Assembly: GCA_015067175.1 (NCBI GenBank)
Contig: SVMX01000001.1
Location: 186,001 to 250,000, forward strand
DNA length: 64,000 nucleotides
Direction of reading: 5' to 3'
From: Oscillospiraceae bacterium
GTDB lineage: Bacteria > Bacillota > Clostridia > Oscillospirales > Ruminococcaceae
In this document: positions 1 to 8,683 of the stretch, piece by piece
Numbering within the stretch: position 1 is the stretch's first letter
Layout: each line of letters starts with the position of its first letter
Position numbers and translations under genes: made by a program
Notes under the pieces: generated by a model
Told to the model about the DNA's origin: nothing
Database searches by the model: none
Seen by the model: only the letters and a program-made list of their open reading frames with translations

Positions 1-295
1 TCCAGCCGAAGCTTGGCTTGTCAATGATATCACAGTCCGAAGCGTCCAGCTTTTCGGATATCTGCCAACCGTCAGTTCCCTTTACGCAGTGAACCACAGG
101 AAGCTTTTTGCCCTCGGGAGTATCAAGATAATCCTCGCCGTGCGTATCTCTTGTGAATATGACCTCGTCGCCGCGCTCTTTATACTCGTTTATCTTCTGC
201 TTGACCTTTCCGACTATCGCCACAGCCTCGGGAGTACCGAGCGAGCCGTCGATAAAATCATTCTGCATGTCTACTACGATAAGTGTACGTTTCAT
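1..295 (-). CDS. Nicotinamidase-like cysteine hydrolase (5' part only)
   Basis: Isochorismatase-fold hydrolase, cut by the window edge, so only about 98 N-terminal residues are seen. It opens MKRTLIVVDMQNDFIDGSLG, the usual start of nicotinamidases (PncA-like), with the catalytic Asp in the DMQNDF motif. DTHGEDYL and HCVKGTDGW follow, which in this family sit near the metal-binding and substrate loops. Nicotinamidases convert nicotinamide to nicotinate for NAD salvage in the cytoplasm. The start is the ATG at 295, preceded by AGGAGG about 7 bases upstream; the nearby ATG at 300 runs into a stop after two codons. It lies 17 bp downstream of the NrtR-like regulator in the same direction, which supports an NAD role over a generic isochorismatase. 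The catalytic Cys lies outside the window, so the exact substrate is inferred. Confidence 0.85.
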   Translation of the reverse strand, partial: MKRTLIVVDMQNDFIDGSLGTPEAVAIVGKVKQKINEYKERGDEVIFTRDTHGEDYLDTPEGKKLPVVHCVKGTDGWQISEKLDASDCDIIDKPSFGW

Positions 296-312
296 GTCAT
301 TTCCTCCTGTCG

Positions 313-1149
313 TCATGTCAATTCTGTCTGCTTTTTTCTGTAGAGCATCGCGGGTCTGTGTCCCGCGCCTGTTGCCTGTTCGTTGGTTTCTTCAATATAG
401 GGAAGCACCTTGCGCCTGAAATTCGGCGGAGCAAGCGCTGTATTCAGGATAGCCTCATACACGCGCTGAAGATCGGATATCGTAAACAGTTCTGGCAGAA
501 AATCGAACAGTATATCAAAATTATCTGCCACACCGCGCAGCCTGTCAAGCGTTGCCGCTATTATGCACGCATGATCAAATGAAAGACCGTCGCTGTCAAC
601 TATCTCGTATTCAGCCATACCGAGCCGCACCGTCTTTTGCCTCAGCACCGAATGTATCACGATATCCCCGCCTATCATATCAAGGTAGAGCATATCGCCC
701 TCCTTGCGATAAGCGAAATCAAACCATCGCGCGTCAGACGCGTCATCGCCGCTCACCGCACTCGCGCGCTCGCCGCCGATCACCGACACAAACGCATTTG
801 ATATGATCCAGCCGCGGGGATCTCTATCGGGTCTGCTGAACATACCCACTGGCATCAGTGCCCTAGGAGTTATTCCGCACTCTGCTTGTATCTCGCGAAG
901 CGCACACGCTTCAAGCGTTTCGCCTTTTTTAAGAAAGCCGCCAGGCAGCGCCCACATATCCTTAAAAGGGTGTTCTCCCCTTTTTATCAGAAGCAGCGAC
1001 AGCCGCTGACGTGAATCACATTTGTAATTCTCCGCCTCGTCATAGCTTATTGAGAAAGCAGCGATATCCACCGCAACCGAAGGACGCTCATACTTGTCAA
1101 TACGGTAATCACTGAGATAGCGTTCTTCTGCTTTATCCTGCAAAATCAT
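313..1149 (-). CDS. NrtR-like Nudix-domain transcriptional regulator
   Basis: About 278 residues: an N-terminal Nudix domain and a C-terminal region ending in a winged-helix-like segment (ELFTISDLQRVYEAIL, then PPNFRRKVLP), the architecture of NrtR regulators of NAD metabolism. The Nudix box is visible as GFLKKGETLEACALREIQAE, but the first Glu of the usual REuxEE core is Ala. NrtR proteins often have weak or no hydrolase activity and use the Nudix domain to sense ADP-ribose. Start choice is open: GTG at 1152 overlaps the GAGGTG ribosome site, ATG at 1149 is very close to it, and TTG at 1143 has the best spacing. It is the first gene of an operon with the nicotinamidase, behind a strong promoter and a palindrome that it probably binds itself. 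An ADP-ribose pyrophosphatase is the alternative. Confidence 0.83.
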   Translation of the reverse strand: MILQDKAEERYLSDYRIDKYERPSVAVDIAAFSISYDEAENYKCDSRQRLSLLLIKRGEHPFKDMWALPGGFLKKGETLEACALREIQAECGITPRALMPVGMFSRPDRDPRGWIISNAFVSVIGGERASAVSGDDASDARWFDFAYRKEGDMLYLDMIGGDIVIHSVLRQKTVRLGMAEYEIVDSDGLSFDHACIIAATLDRLRGVADNFDILFDFLPELFTISDLQRVYEAILNTALAPPNFRRKVLPYIEETNEQATGAGHRPAMLYRKKQTELT

Positions 1150-1160
1150 CACCTCGCTTT

Positions 1161-1190
1161 GATAATATCAGCGTGATATTATCATCTTGA
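1161..1190 (-). promoter_or_regulatory. Palindromic operator, probable NrtR site
   Basis: Positions 1161-1170 (GATAATATCA) and 1174-1183 (TGATATTATC) form a perfect 10-bp inverted repeat with a 3-bp centre. A further half-site, TGATATTATT, starts at 1188. It lies directly downstream of the -10 box at 1195-1200, across the expected transcription start, which is the position of a repressor site. The assignment to the NrtR-like protein is inferred from its being the first gene transcribed. Confidence 0.7.
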
Positions 1191-1194
1191 TATT

Positions 1195-1223
1195 ATTATA
1201 TGCCCATATAATAAATTTGTCAA
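1195..1223 (-). promoter_or_regulatory. Sigma-A promoter of the NrtR/nicotinamidase operon
   Basis: On the minus strand, TTGACA (1218-1223) and TATAAT (1195-1200) are separated by exactly 17 bp, both perfect consensus hexamers. Nothing else lies between it and the NrtR-like gene except the operator palindrome. Confidence 0.85.
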
Positions 1224-1244
1224 GTGGTTTTTCAAAATTTTTTT

Positions 1245-1284
1245 AAAAAAATACCGACTGTCTGCGTTGAGCAAACCGTCGGTA
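1245..1284 (-). terminator. Rho-independent terminator of spoVT
   Basis: TACCGAC (1278-1284 read on minus) pairs with GTCGGTA (1252-1258); an inner stem GTTTGC/GCAGAC extends it. Seven T residues follow on the minus strand (1245-1251). It separates spoVT from the NAD operon promoter just downstream. Confidence 0.85.
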
Positions 1285-1303
1285 TCAAAAATGAATAAAG
1301 AGG

Positions 1304-1846
1304 CTATTCCTCCATCTGCTTTCCGAAATACATCGCAGCCGCCTGCACGAGCGCGCTCTGCTCGCCTGTCGCAAACTCGCTTGTATCATCGGCAAGCATT
1401 ATAACAGCGCCGTTCACATCGCCCTGCGATAAGATAGGAGCGCAAGCAATAGCGTAGCGGTCGATGCCCTCTATGGGATTGAGGCGTTTGTCCTCCTTGC
1501 TTTTGTAGATGTGGGTCTTTCTCTGCTCGATAAGATCCTCAAGCGAGCCTGATACGCGGCGCTCAATAACCTCTTTTTTGGACATTCCCGAAACCGCGAT
1601 GACATGGTCGCGGTCGCAGATTACGGCAGGACAGCCGCCCACCTTTGACAAAACATCTGCGTACTGCGAAGCCGTACCCGATATCTCACCCACAGGAGAA
1701 TACTTCTTGAATATCACCTCTCCATCAGGACTGGTGTATATCTCAAGCGGGTCGCCCTCACGGATACGCATCGTTCTACGTATCTCCTTGGGAATAACTA
1801 TACGTCCGAGGTCGTCTATCCTGCGCACGATTCCTGTTGCTTTCAT
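1304..1846 (-). CDS. spoVT: Stage V sporulation protein T
   Basis: 180 residues. The N-terminal AbrB-type swapped-hairpin DNA-binding domain is near-canonical (MKATGIVRRIDDLGRIVIPK, then EIRRTMRIREGDPLEIY). The remaining 120 residues match the GAF-like C-terminal domain of SpoVT (AVSGMSKKEVIERRVS; ATGEQSALVQAAAMYFGKQ). SpoVT is a forespore transcription factor that modulates sigma-G dependent genes. The ATG at 1846 has AAAGGAA nine bases upstream; an upstream TTG at 1855 would add three residues and is less likely. It is transcribed alone and closed by its own terminator. Its presence marks the organism as descended from endospore formers. Confidence 0.95.
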   Translation of the reverse strand: MKATGIVRRIDDLGRIVIPKEIRRTMRIREGDPLEIYTSPDGEVIFKKYSPVGEISGTASQYADVLSKVGGCPAVICDRDHVIAVSGMSKKEVIERRVSGSLEDLIEQRKTHIYKSKEDKRLNPIEGIDRYAIACAPILSQGDVNGAVIMLADDTSEFATGEQSALVQAAAMYFGKQMEE

Positions 1847-2027
1847 ATATTTCAATTCCTTTCATTTACCGATTTTTATTATGTCACAAGAGTATTCTCT
1901 GCCGCAAATCGGGAATTTATTCAATAGTTTCGACATTTTTCATAATATAGTGCCATGAAAATAAGCAACTCATACATCACAAACGTCGCAATACCGCAAA
2001 AACATTACTAAAACATGATAATTGCAC

Positions 2028-2056
2028 TTGAAAAACTCATGAAAGTATGATACAAT
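2028..2056 (+). promoter_or_regulatory. Promoter of the hybrid kinase/DegV operon
   Basis: TTGAAA (2028-2033), a 17-bp spacer and TACAAT (2051-2056), 67 bp before the kinase start codon. Confidence 0.65.
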
Positions 2057-2123
2057 TATTGTGTGTCAAATTTTAAACAAATACATATAAAATATTAAAA
2101 ACTGAAAACAAGGAAACGGAAAA

Positions 2124-4235
2124 ATGTCAACAATAAGTAAGATACTAAAATATATCGCGCATATACGCGAAAAACGTGTGCACATAAACAAGGGCGCACT
2201 GAATATATGCTTCGTGCTTTTGAGCATTTACGCTTTTATAATGAGCATCATATGCTTTATTAAACCCGATGTTGTCATGGGTATTGTTAATGTAGTTATA
2301 GGTTGTGTGATGCTGTTATCCATCGTTATTATCCTAAAGGTAAAATCACACGCAATAGTTGCAACTTATGTGCTGACTTTTTTATATCTTCTTATGATGG
2401 TATTCCTTTGCGAAGGCGGCGTTGGCGGCGTAAGCGTAATATGGCATCTTTTTATTCCAATAGGCGGTATGGCGCTGATTAACCTGTATTACGGCAGTAT
2501 ACTGAGCTTTATGGTCGGAATAAGCACTACGCTTTATATGCTTACTCCATTGCATGAACTTGCTTACCATTACAACGAAGACTACAGGATACGCTTCCCT
2601 ATTATCTATTGGGCATTCACAACGATGACTCTGTTTATTTTTATAAGAATAGACAGATTTGAAGAAACACAAAAGCAGTTTATCAAAGAAGCTGATGACT
2701 CCAACCGCGCAAAAAGCGAATTTCTCGCAAATATGTCGCATGAGCTTCGCACTCCCATGAACGCTATCATGGGCATGTGCGAGATAACATTAAAGGAAGA
2801 TATCCCCGACAACATAAGAGAAAACAACGAGAGCATCTATCATTCGAGCAAAGATCTTATGAACATCATAAACGATCTGCTCGATTTCTCAAAGATCGGC
2901 TCAGGCAGAATGGAGCTTTCCTGCAGTCAGTACAGGCTGTCAGATGTGATCAAAGATGTTGTACATATGGCTTCGGCACGAAAAGGAAGCAAGCCGCTTG
3001 CGTTTGTCGTTGAGTGTGACCCTGATATTCCCGACCTGCTGTACGGCGATGATATGAGAATTAAGCAGATAATGATAAATCTGCTCACAAATGCAATAAA
3101 ATACACCCAAGAAGGCGGATTTTTGCTGAAGCTATCCCACCGAAAGGAAAGCTACGGAATTAATCTTATCATATCCGTTCAAGACAGCGGAATCGGTATC
3201 AAAAACGAAAATATCGACAAAATCTTCGATGTCTACGGAAGAGTTGACGCCGAAAAAACGCACAAGATCGAAGGCACTGGACTCGGACTGCCGATCACAA
3301 AAAAGCTTGTCCGACTTATGAACGGCGTTATCGGTGTGACAAGCGTATACGGCGAAGGCACCGAATTTAAAGTGGTTATTCCGCAGAACGTTGTTGACGA
3401 AGCGCCTATCGTAAACCTGGAGAAAAACGAATGTACAGGTATCCTGTGCTACTACAACGCTGATAATCTTCCCAATTTTGCCGATGAAGCGCTCGCAAAC
3501 ACTTTCAATGTTGCAATAGACAAGCTTGGCAAGGCAGGCTATATCTGCAAAAATCTTGAAAGCTTAAAAGATGAGGTCAGCACAGGCGCTTACTCGCATA
3601 TTTTTATCGGCAAAGACGAATTTTTCGAGGACGAACAGTATTTCAAAGAGCTTTCCGAAACTTATAGCGTAACAGTTGTCCGCGATAAGACCGACCAATT
3701 CAACCTTGGCGGAAACATAACAGGCGTATATAAACCATTTTATATCAACAAGCTCTGTGCTGCTATCAGCAAGCCTGTTCAGAAGAAAGCGCAAAACGAA
3801 GCAATGGGTGATAACTTCACCGCTCCAAACGCAAACATTCTTGTTGTTGACGACAACGCGCTGAACCTCAGAGTAGCAAGAGGTCTTATGAAGCAATACG
3901 GAATGAAGATCGACATAGCAAAGAGCGGCGCACAAGCGCTTCAGCTTATGGTTCAGAAGAAATATGACATGGTTTTCCTTGACCATCTCATGCCTGATAT
4001 GGACGGTGTAGAAACTCACCGCGCGATCAAAGAATTGGAAAATGAGAGTGACAGAAAAACCCCTGTTATCGCATTGACAGCATACACAGCAGCAGATGTA
4101 AGAGATATGTTTACACGCGAAGGCTTTCAGGGCTTTATGTCAAAGCCCATACAAGCTGATATCCTGAAGGATATGCTGCTGAATTGGCTGCCCAAGGAGC
4201 ATATCATATACAGCAAGGAGCCCACCAATGAATAA
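2124..4235 (+). CDS. Membrane-bound hybrid sensor histidine kinase
   Basis: 703 residues. About six hydrophobic segments fill the first 180 residues, with no extracellular sensor domain of any size, so sensing is probably within the membrane. Then come HisKA (FLANMSHELRTPMNAIMGM, phospho-accepting His206), a HATPase with N, G1 and G2 boxes (LLTNAIKYT, DSGIGI, GTGLGLPI), a degenerate receiver-like stretch around 430-550, and a C-terminal receiver with acidic pocket Asp576/577 and acceptor Asp620 (FLDHLMPDMDG). No HPt domain is present, so the signal must leave through a separate HPt protein or a direct partner. The stop overlaps the start of the DegV gene by 8 bp. The closest local relative is the kinase at 30606-32987, which does carry an HPt. 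Confidence 0.93.
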   Translation: MSTISKILKYIAHIREKRVHINKGALNICFVLLSIYAFIMSIICFIKPDVVMGIVNVVIGCVMLLSIVIILKVKSHAIVATYVLTFLYLLMMVFLCEGGVGGVSVIWHLFIPIGGMALINLYYGSILSFMVGISTTLYMLTPLHELAYHYNEDYRIRFPIIYWAFTTMTLFIFIRIDRFEETQKQFIKEADDSNRAKSEFLANMSHELRTPMNAIMGMCEITLKEDIPDNIRENNESIYHSSKDLMNIINDLLDFSKIGSGRMELSCSQYRLSDVIKDVVHMASARKGSKPLAFVVECDPDIPDLLYGDDMRIKQIMINLLTNAIKYTQEGGFLLKLSHRKESYGINLIISVQDSGIGIKNENIDKIFDVYGRVDAEKTHKIEGTGLGLPITKKLVRLMNGVIGVTSVYGEGTEFKVVIPQNVVDEAPIVNLEKNECTGILCYYNADNLPNFADEALANTFNVAIDKLGKAGYICKNLESLKDEVSTGAYSHIFIGKDEFFEDEQYFKELSETYSVTVVRDKTDQFNLGGNITGVYKPFYINKLCAAISKPVQKKAQNEAMGDNFTAPNANILVVDDNALNLRVARGLMKQYGMKIDIAKSGAQALQLMVQKKYDMVFLDHLMPDMDGVETHRAIKELENESDRKTPVIALTAYTAADVRDMFTREGFQGFMSKPIQADILKDMLLNWLPKEHIIYSKEPTNE

Positions 4236-5073
4236 CAAGATAATAATTTCAACTGATTGCATTTGCGATCTGTCCGAAGAACTTATCAAAAAATACTCGA
4301 TAAAAACAGTTCCCGATTATATAACGATAAACGGTGCACGTTTTCAGGATTATTCCGAGATAAACTCCACAATGCTCCGCGAATATATAGGAACAGACGA
4401 CATCGTATCGAGCTCTCCCGCTTCGATCGATGACTACAAAAAGCATTTCGTTAAGCACGCAAACGGCAATGTAACTCTGATACATATCTCTGTATCGAGC
4501 AAGCTTAGCAAAGCTTATGCAAATGCAGTTTCCGCCGCCAAGGATTTCAAAAACATCCACATAATTGATTCGGGATCGTTTTCTCACGGCGTAGGACTTC
4601 TTGTGCTGACAGCAGCAGACCGCGTAAACAACAATGCAACAGTTGAAAGTATATGTGAGGAATTGCGAAAACTGTGCAGCAGAGTAAGCTGCAGCTACTT
4701 GTTAAAGACTACCCGATACGCGTCCTACAACGACAGACTCAGTCCAACACTCTCATATTTCCTTGATCTTTTAAAGATAAAGCCGACAGTAAAAATGAAA
4801 AACAAAGAGGTCAAGGTGACACGCGTATGCTTTTTGAGCATGACGTCATGTGCAAAACGATACATCAAAAGAACTTTAGCAAATAACAAAAAAATATGCG
4901 ATGACATTCTCTTTATTGCTTTTTCAGGCTGTACGGAAGAATTCAAGCAATTTGTTTACAACGAAGCGACAAAACGCATAAAATGGAAGCGAGTATATAT
5001 GCAAGATGTATCTGCAACCAATATTTGCAACGTTGGCCCCGAAAGCTTTGGACTTATTTTTTTCACGAAGTGA
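4228..5073 (+). CDS. DegV family protein (fatty-acid binding)
   Basis: 281 residues. DegV proteins bind one long-chain fatty acid and, in Gram-positive bacteria, can act as the FakB subunit that presents it to a fatty acid kinase. The N-terminal STDCICDLSEELIKKYSIK matches the family start (usually DSTADLP...). SSPASIDDY matches the TSQPS-type motif and IDSGSFSHGVG the DS...SMGQG motif. The middle and C-terminal parts are more diverged and lack the usual repeated glycine motifs, so binding is not certain. It is translationally coupled to the upstream hybrid kinase by an 8-bp overlap, with its ribosome site AAGGAG inside the kinase gene. Confidence 0.8.
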   Translation: MNNKIIISTDCICDLSEELIKKYSIKTVPDYITINGARFQDYSEINSTMLREYIGTDDIVSSSPASIDDYKKHFVKHANGNVTLIHISVSSKLSKAYANAVSAAKDFKNIHIIDSGSFSHGVGLLVLTAADRVNNNATVESICEELRKLCSRVSCSYLLKTTRYASYNDRLSPTLSYFLDLLKIKPTVKMKNKEVKVTRVCFLSMTSCAKRYIKRTLANNKKICDDILFIAFSGCTEEFKQFVYNEATKRIKWKRVYMQDVSATNICNVGPESFGLIFFTK

Positions 5074-5111
5074 CAGCTTTGCATATGTTCAATAGTAGCA
5101 CATATAGATCG

Positions 5112-5139
5112 ACCCTCCTGTAACAAAACACAGGAGGGT
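5112..5139 (+). terminator. Stem-loop after the DegV gene
   Basis: ACCCTCCTGT (5112-5121) and ACAGGAGGGT (5130-5139) form a perfect 10-bp stem with an 8-base loop. The following sequence is only moderately T-rich (GTTCTCATGTT), so termination is likely but not textbook. Confidence 0.6.
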
Positions 5140-5162
5140 GTTCTCATGTTATCATATATCGC

Positions 5163-5199
5163 AAAACCGCCGCACGCTAGGTACATTAGCGCGCGGCGG
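5163..5199 (-). terminator. Terminator of the sigma/lipoprotein operon
   Basis: On the minus strand CCGCCGC-GCGCTA pairs with TAGCGT-GCGGCGG (5167-5199), a 13-bp stem with one G-T pair, followed by TTTT. It can also stop plus-strand readthrough from the DegV gene. Confidence 0.75.
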
Positions 5200-5223
5200 C
5201 TTCTATATTAAAGGGAGAAAAGC

Positions 5224-6567
5224 TTATTCAGCGGAGTTGATAGCAAGCGTATAGGTTACTATATCACCGTTCTCAACTATGGGAAATACAAATGTATCTC
5301 CGCCAACAATTCCAATAGAGCCGGTATATGCATTTCCGCCCTTAATTATGTCAGCGATTTTTTCAAACTGCTCGTTGATAAGATACATACCATCGTTGTC
5401 ATACACCAGCGCAACACCGTTTATAAACGGAGTTCCCGCTTCATAGTACGCATCGTACTCACCATCGTTCACATCGTAGTAACCGCCGCTCATGCTTCCG
5501 AAATTGGGAATCCAGAAATACGCGGAATCATTTGCGTAATATTCACTGTCGAATTTATAGCCGAAAACGTACTCGCCCGTAAGAACATTGATATACTTGC
5601 GTGTGTTCCGGTAACTTTCATCGCACATATTGATGCACATAAGACCATCATTGAAATATGTTCCGTCGGACAGCGGCATTATCGATACATACATCAAACT
5701 GAAGAAGTAGCTGCCGATATCTATCTCGCTTACAACAGTGCCGTCAGTCTTGTATGTAGTCAGCTTTTCGGTATCGGAGCTATATGTAACGATATACTCA
5801 CCGCCTAAAAAAGCAGTCCAATCATTTGCACTGAAATCATGATCTATTGCATATTCAGTGATATTGCCGCTTGTGTCCATGACGGTAACCTTGCCGTTTT
5901 CGCTCTTGCAGGCATAGCCATCGGTAAAGCCGCCGTAGTAAGGCAAATCGATCTTGTTTCCATCAAAATCATAGTAGCACTCATTTTTATGATCGTTTAT
6001 TATATCGCCATAAAAAGCAACGCCGTATGCATCGCCGACAGTGGCGATATCGCCGTTTTTATCTGCAAGAATCAGTTCCTTGCTCTCATTGTAATATGTA
6101 TACAATCTGCCATCAATGCAGTTCATCACCTTTAATCCCTTTTCAAGCTTGTTAAAATCAGAATCAAGGTAGCAAGTCTGATAACCGTTCAAATTATCGT
6201 AAGCAGTATAAAAATCAGAATACATCTGACCATTTACTGAAACCGTCATATCCTTACACGCTTTATTAAGTGTATAATCCACCTTTGTAACAGCGCTGGG
6301 TGCAGGCACTTCATAGCATTTGTCCTCCTCAGCGGGCGGTTCTTCCTCAGCCACGGAGGTCGTTGTATCATCAGGAGCGCTGCTCTCCTCAGACACAGTG
6401 CTTTCGGGTGCGGAGGAGCTTTCTTCGACCTTTGATGTACCAGACGTTGTGGCAGATGTTGTCGGTTCGCTGCTATCGGGAGCAGTGGTGCTTTCGTTGT
6501 TGTTTCCGCACGCTGTCAGCGACAGTATCATTGCCGCTAAAAGAATGGTTATTGTGAGTTTTTTCAT
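5224..6567 (-). CDS. Lipoprotein with WG-like repeats
   Basis: 447 residues, fourth and last gene of the sigma-factor operon. A signal peptide with lipobox LTAC puts the acylated Cys near residue 20. A Ser/Thr/Glu/Pro-rich linker of about 60 residues follows, then an exported domain rich in Tyr, Gly and Asp. The C-terminal part (GGYYDVNDGEYD, INGVALVYDNDGMYLINEQ) aligns with the C-termini of the lipoprotein at 7247-8638 and of the sigma-factor fusion at 8684-10690, and resembles WG beta-repeats. No catalytic motif is seen; a surface sensor or binding role is inferred. The ATG at 6567 has a GGAAA ribosome site (AAAGGAAAACTAAAA). Confidence 0.8.
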   Translation of the reverse strand: MKKLTITILLAAMILSLTACGNNNESTTAPDSSEPTTSATTSGTSKVEESSSAPESTVSEESSAPDDTTTSVAEEEPPAEEDKCYEVPAPSAVTKVDYTLNKACKDMTVSVNGQMYSDFYTAYDNLNGYQTCYLDSDFNKLEKGLKVMNCIDGRLYTYYNESKELILADKNGDIATVGDAYGVAFYGDIINDHKNECYYDFDGNKIDLPYYGGFTDGYACKSENGKVTVMDTSGNITEYAIDHDFSANDWTAFLGGEYIVTYSSDTEKLTTYKTDGTVVSEIDIGSYFFSLMYVSIMPLSDGTYFNDGLMCINMCDESYRNTRKYINVLTGEYVFGYKFDSEYYANDSAYFWIPNFGSMSGGYYDVNDGEYDAYYEAGTPFINGVALVYDNDGMYLINEQFEKIADIIKGGNAYTGSIGIVGGDTFVFPIVENGDIVTYTLAINSAE

Positions 6568-6590
6568 TTTTAGTTTTCCTTTCGTGTTGG

Positions 6591-7241
6591 TTATTTAAAA
6601 GCTCTTTCAGCTAGTGAAAATTCGGCAGAAATCGCCTTAACCTCGTCTTTAAAATATTCCTCGGTGGAGTCGCTTGTGGTTTTGGATAGCCGTATACTTA
6701 TCTCCTCGGCAGGGTTTGAAACGCCGAGGTATTCCATATCAAACGGGATTGTCAGCCCACGAATGTCGCCCAGCCTCACCTGCTTGTACGGCAGAAGCTC
6801 CGTAAAGGTGAAGTAGGGGTTGCCGCAAAGCTCCGTTTTCGTGAGCTTTTCAATGCTTTTTCGTACCGCCGTAAGCTGTGCCAAAGGAAGCGGCTCACCT
6901 GAGATATGGCGGTAGTATTGAAGCTGATAGAAGCTCAGCGGCTCGAATTTTATTTCGTCAAGCTCGTCGCCGTAAAGTCGCCTGAACAACCCGACATACA
7001 GGTCGTCGCTGTGCATATCAAGGAAATAGTCTATTCTTGCCGCCTCAGGATGAGCTGTCCTGATGTGCAGGATACGCTCGCCAAATGCTGTGAATATCTC
7101 TTCCGTCAGTGCTGCGGTATCAAAGCCGAGAAGCTCCGTGTAATGTATAATATTCACAAATTCATTATTTTCACCCAGCAGGAGAGTACAGACTTCCGTA
7201 TTCGGGCAGTCAAGCCGCCTTCGTGGTGTTTTAGGCTCCAT
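6591..7241 (-). CDS. Conserved-looking cytoplasmic protein of unknown function
   Basis: 216 residues, no signal peptide or membrane segment, acidic and rich in aromatic residues (FYQLQYYRHISGEPLPL). I do not recognise a family. It starts 5 bp after the stop of the upstream lipoprotein and ends 23 bp before the next lipoprotein, so it is co-transcribed with both and with the membrane-bound sigma factor. The ribosome site is weak, so translation is probably coupled to the upstream gene. A cytoplasmic protein between surface lipoproteins could act with the sigma-factor half inside the cell, but this is speculation. Confidence 0.7.
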   Translation of the reverse strand: MEPKTPRRRLDCPNTEVCTLLLGENNEFVNIIHYTELLGFDTAALTEEIFTAFGERILHIRTAHPEAARIDYFLDMHSDDLYVGLFRRLYGDELDEIKFEPLSFYQLQYYRHISGEPLPLAQLTAVRKSIEKLTKTELCGNPYFTFTELLPYKQVRLGDIRGLTIPFDMEYLGVSNPAEEISIRLSKTTSDSTEEYFKDEVKAISAEFSLAERAFK

Positions 7242-7246
7242 AGGCT

Positions 7247-8638
7247 TTATTCTGCCGCAGGGTAGTTCACAGGGTAGAACTGCTCTGTATCAGCAAGGTA
7301 CAGCAGACCGTCATAATGCGTTGCGTCTGTTGCTGCGATATCATCAGTTACAGCCTCTAGATCCTCATTTATAAAGTGACCCTTGCCGTTCTCAATAACA
7401 AATGCATAGCCATTATAGAAGAATGTAGCCTTGTCATACAATGCAGCTTCGCCACTTTCCATAGCATAGTAGCCGCTCTTTTCGCCGTCGGAGATAAAAA
7501 TATACTTATCATTACAGCCTGAACGATATGCTGTTGTAAGACCATCAAGAAGGACGGTTACACCTGAATCGCTTATATTTACAACTTGCCAAACGTCATC
7601 CTTTTTCAGCGTGTAGATTCCGATTTCGCTGTCTACGAAATCGGGGCCCTCGTATATAGTGTCCAGCTCGTAGAATTTATCGCTTGTCATATCGTACAGA
7701 GCACTGAATGAATCATATGAGCCGCCATCAGGTCTAATGCCAACATGAAGATTCAAAATGTTATTATTCTTGATTACATTCTCAAGATCGCATTCTCCGA
7801 ACTGTTCTCTGAGTTTGCAATCGCCACCGTATTCATATAACTTGGTCATATTTCCCTGATTGTCAACTGAATACAGATACATTAAACCATGTCTGCCGAC
7901 AGGGAAAAGTGCATATAACAAGGCGTAGTCATTTCTGTATTTCATATAATTGAAGCGGGGTGTATACTCGTCGGGTTCGGGGAACATTTCATGCTCATCA
8001 AGCGTACATAACACCTTTCCTGTGGCGGTATCTGTAAAGGTGAATTTGTGCATATTGGTATCTTCGAAGAATGCCGGACTAAAATATGTGCCCGATACCT
8101 CTTTTGTCACCGTTATTCCTTCGTAATAATCAATAATGTTTTCGTGTGCTACATTGCCCTGCTTGTCAATAACGCAGGTAGCACCGTCTATGTCGACAAC
8201 TGCATATCCGTCTGCGTCAAAGCCTTTTGATATAGAGCTATATAAAGTATCGTTAATCGCTGTTCCGTTGATATCTGCAAGATAATAGGTGCTGTCTGCT
8301 TCGTTGTACATTATTAAGGTATCGCCATAAGCGTCCCATAGCATATCTCTTGTAAAAGAAGTTGCCGCACTCAGCGTGACATCACCTGTTATGGCTGTGG
8401 GGTCAGCCTGTACAGGATCTTCCTCAACCACAGGTGCGGTCGTGGTGGTCGCCTCGGTTGAAGTAGTTGTTGCCGCAGTAGTTGTGGCGGAGGTCGTGGT
8501 CGCAGAGGTAGAAGTCACCTCCGGCTCTGAGGGTGCGCTAACAGAGCTGTTGTCAGATGCAGCTGTGTCCTGCTGACCGCAGCCCGCAAGAGATAATATC
8601 ATCGCAGCCGCAAGTGCAAGTGAAGCAAATTTTTTCAT
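7247..8638 (-). CDS. Lipoprotein paralogous to the sigma-factor ectodomain
   Basis: 463 residues. The signal peptide ends in lipobox SLAGC, followed by a very Thr/Ala/Ser-rich linker (about residues 28-70), then a beta-rich exported domain. The C-terminal 100 residues match the last 100 of the sigma-factor fusion closely: both have VLLDGLT, SG, GYY, then VIE-G-G-F and E-L--V-D at the same spacing. The start ATG at 8638 has AGGAAGG nine bases upstream. It follows the sigma-factor gene by 45 bp, so the two are probably made together. A ligand-binding or cell-envelope sensor role is inferred from the shared domain; no enzyme motif is visible. Confidence 0.82.
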   Translation of the reverse strand: MKKFASLALAAAMILSLAGCGQQDTAASDNSSVSAPSEPEVTSTSATTTSATTTAATTTSTEATTTTAPVVEEDPVQADPTAITGDVTLSAATSFTRDMLWDAYGDTLIMYNEADSTYYLADINGTAINDTLYSSISKGFDADGYAVVDIDGATCVIDKQGNVAHENIIDYYEGITVTKEVSGTYFSPAFFEDTNMHKFTFTDTATGKVLCTLDEHEMFPEPDEYTPRFNYMKYRNDYALLYALFPVGRHGLMYLYSVDNQGNMTKLYEYGGDCKLREQFGECDLENVIKNNNILNLHVGIRPDGGSYDSFSALYDMTSDKFYELDTIYEGPDFVDSEIGIYTLKKDDVWQVVNISDSGVTVLLDGLTTAYRSGCNDKYIFISDGEKSGYYAMESGEAALYDKATFFYNGYAFVIENGKGHFINEDLEAVTDDIAATDATHYDGLLYLADTEQFYPVNYPAAE

Positions 8639-8683
8639 GGTTTTTACCTTCCTTAAATATTCTTATAAACAGCAAAAGCTGAT

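Noticed and set aside
1880-1945. Sigma-G promoter for spoVT
   Set aside because: TGAATA and AATACTC are present on the minus strand but about 21 bp apart, too far for the usual spacing; a weak sigma-A pair is equally possible.
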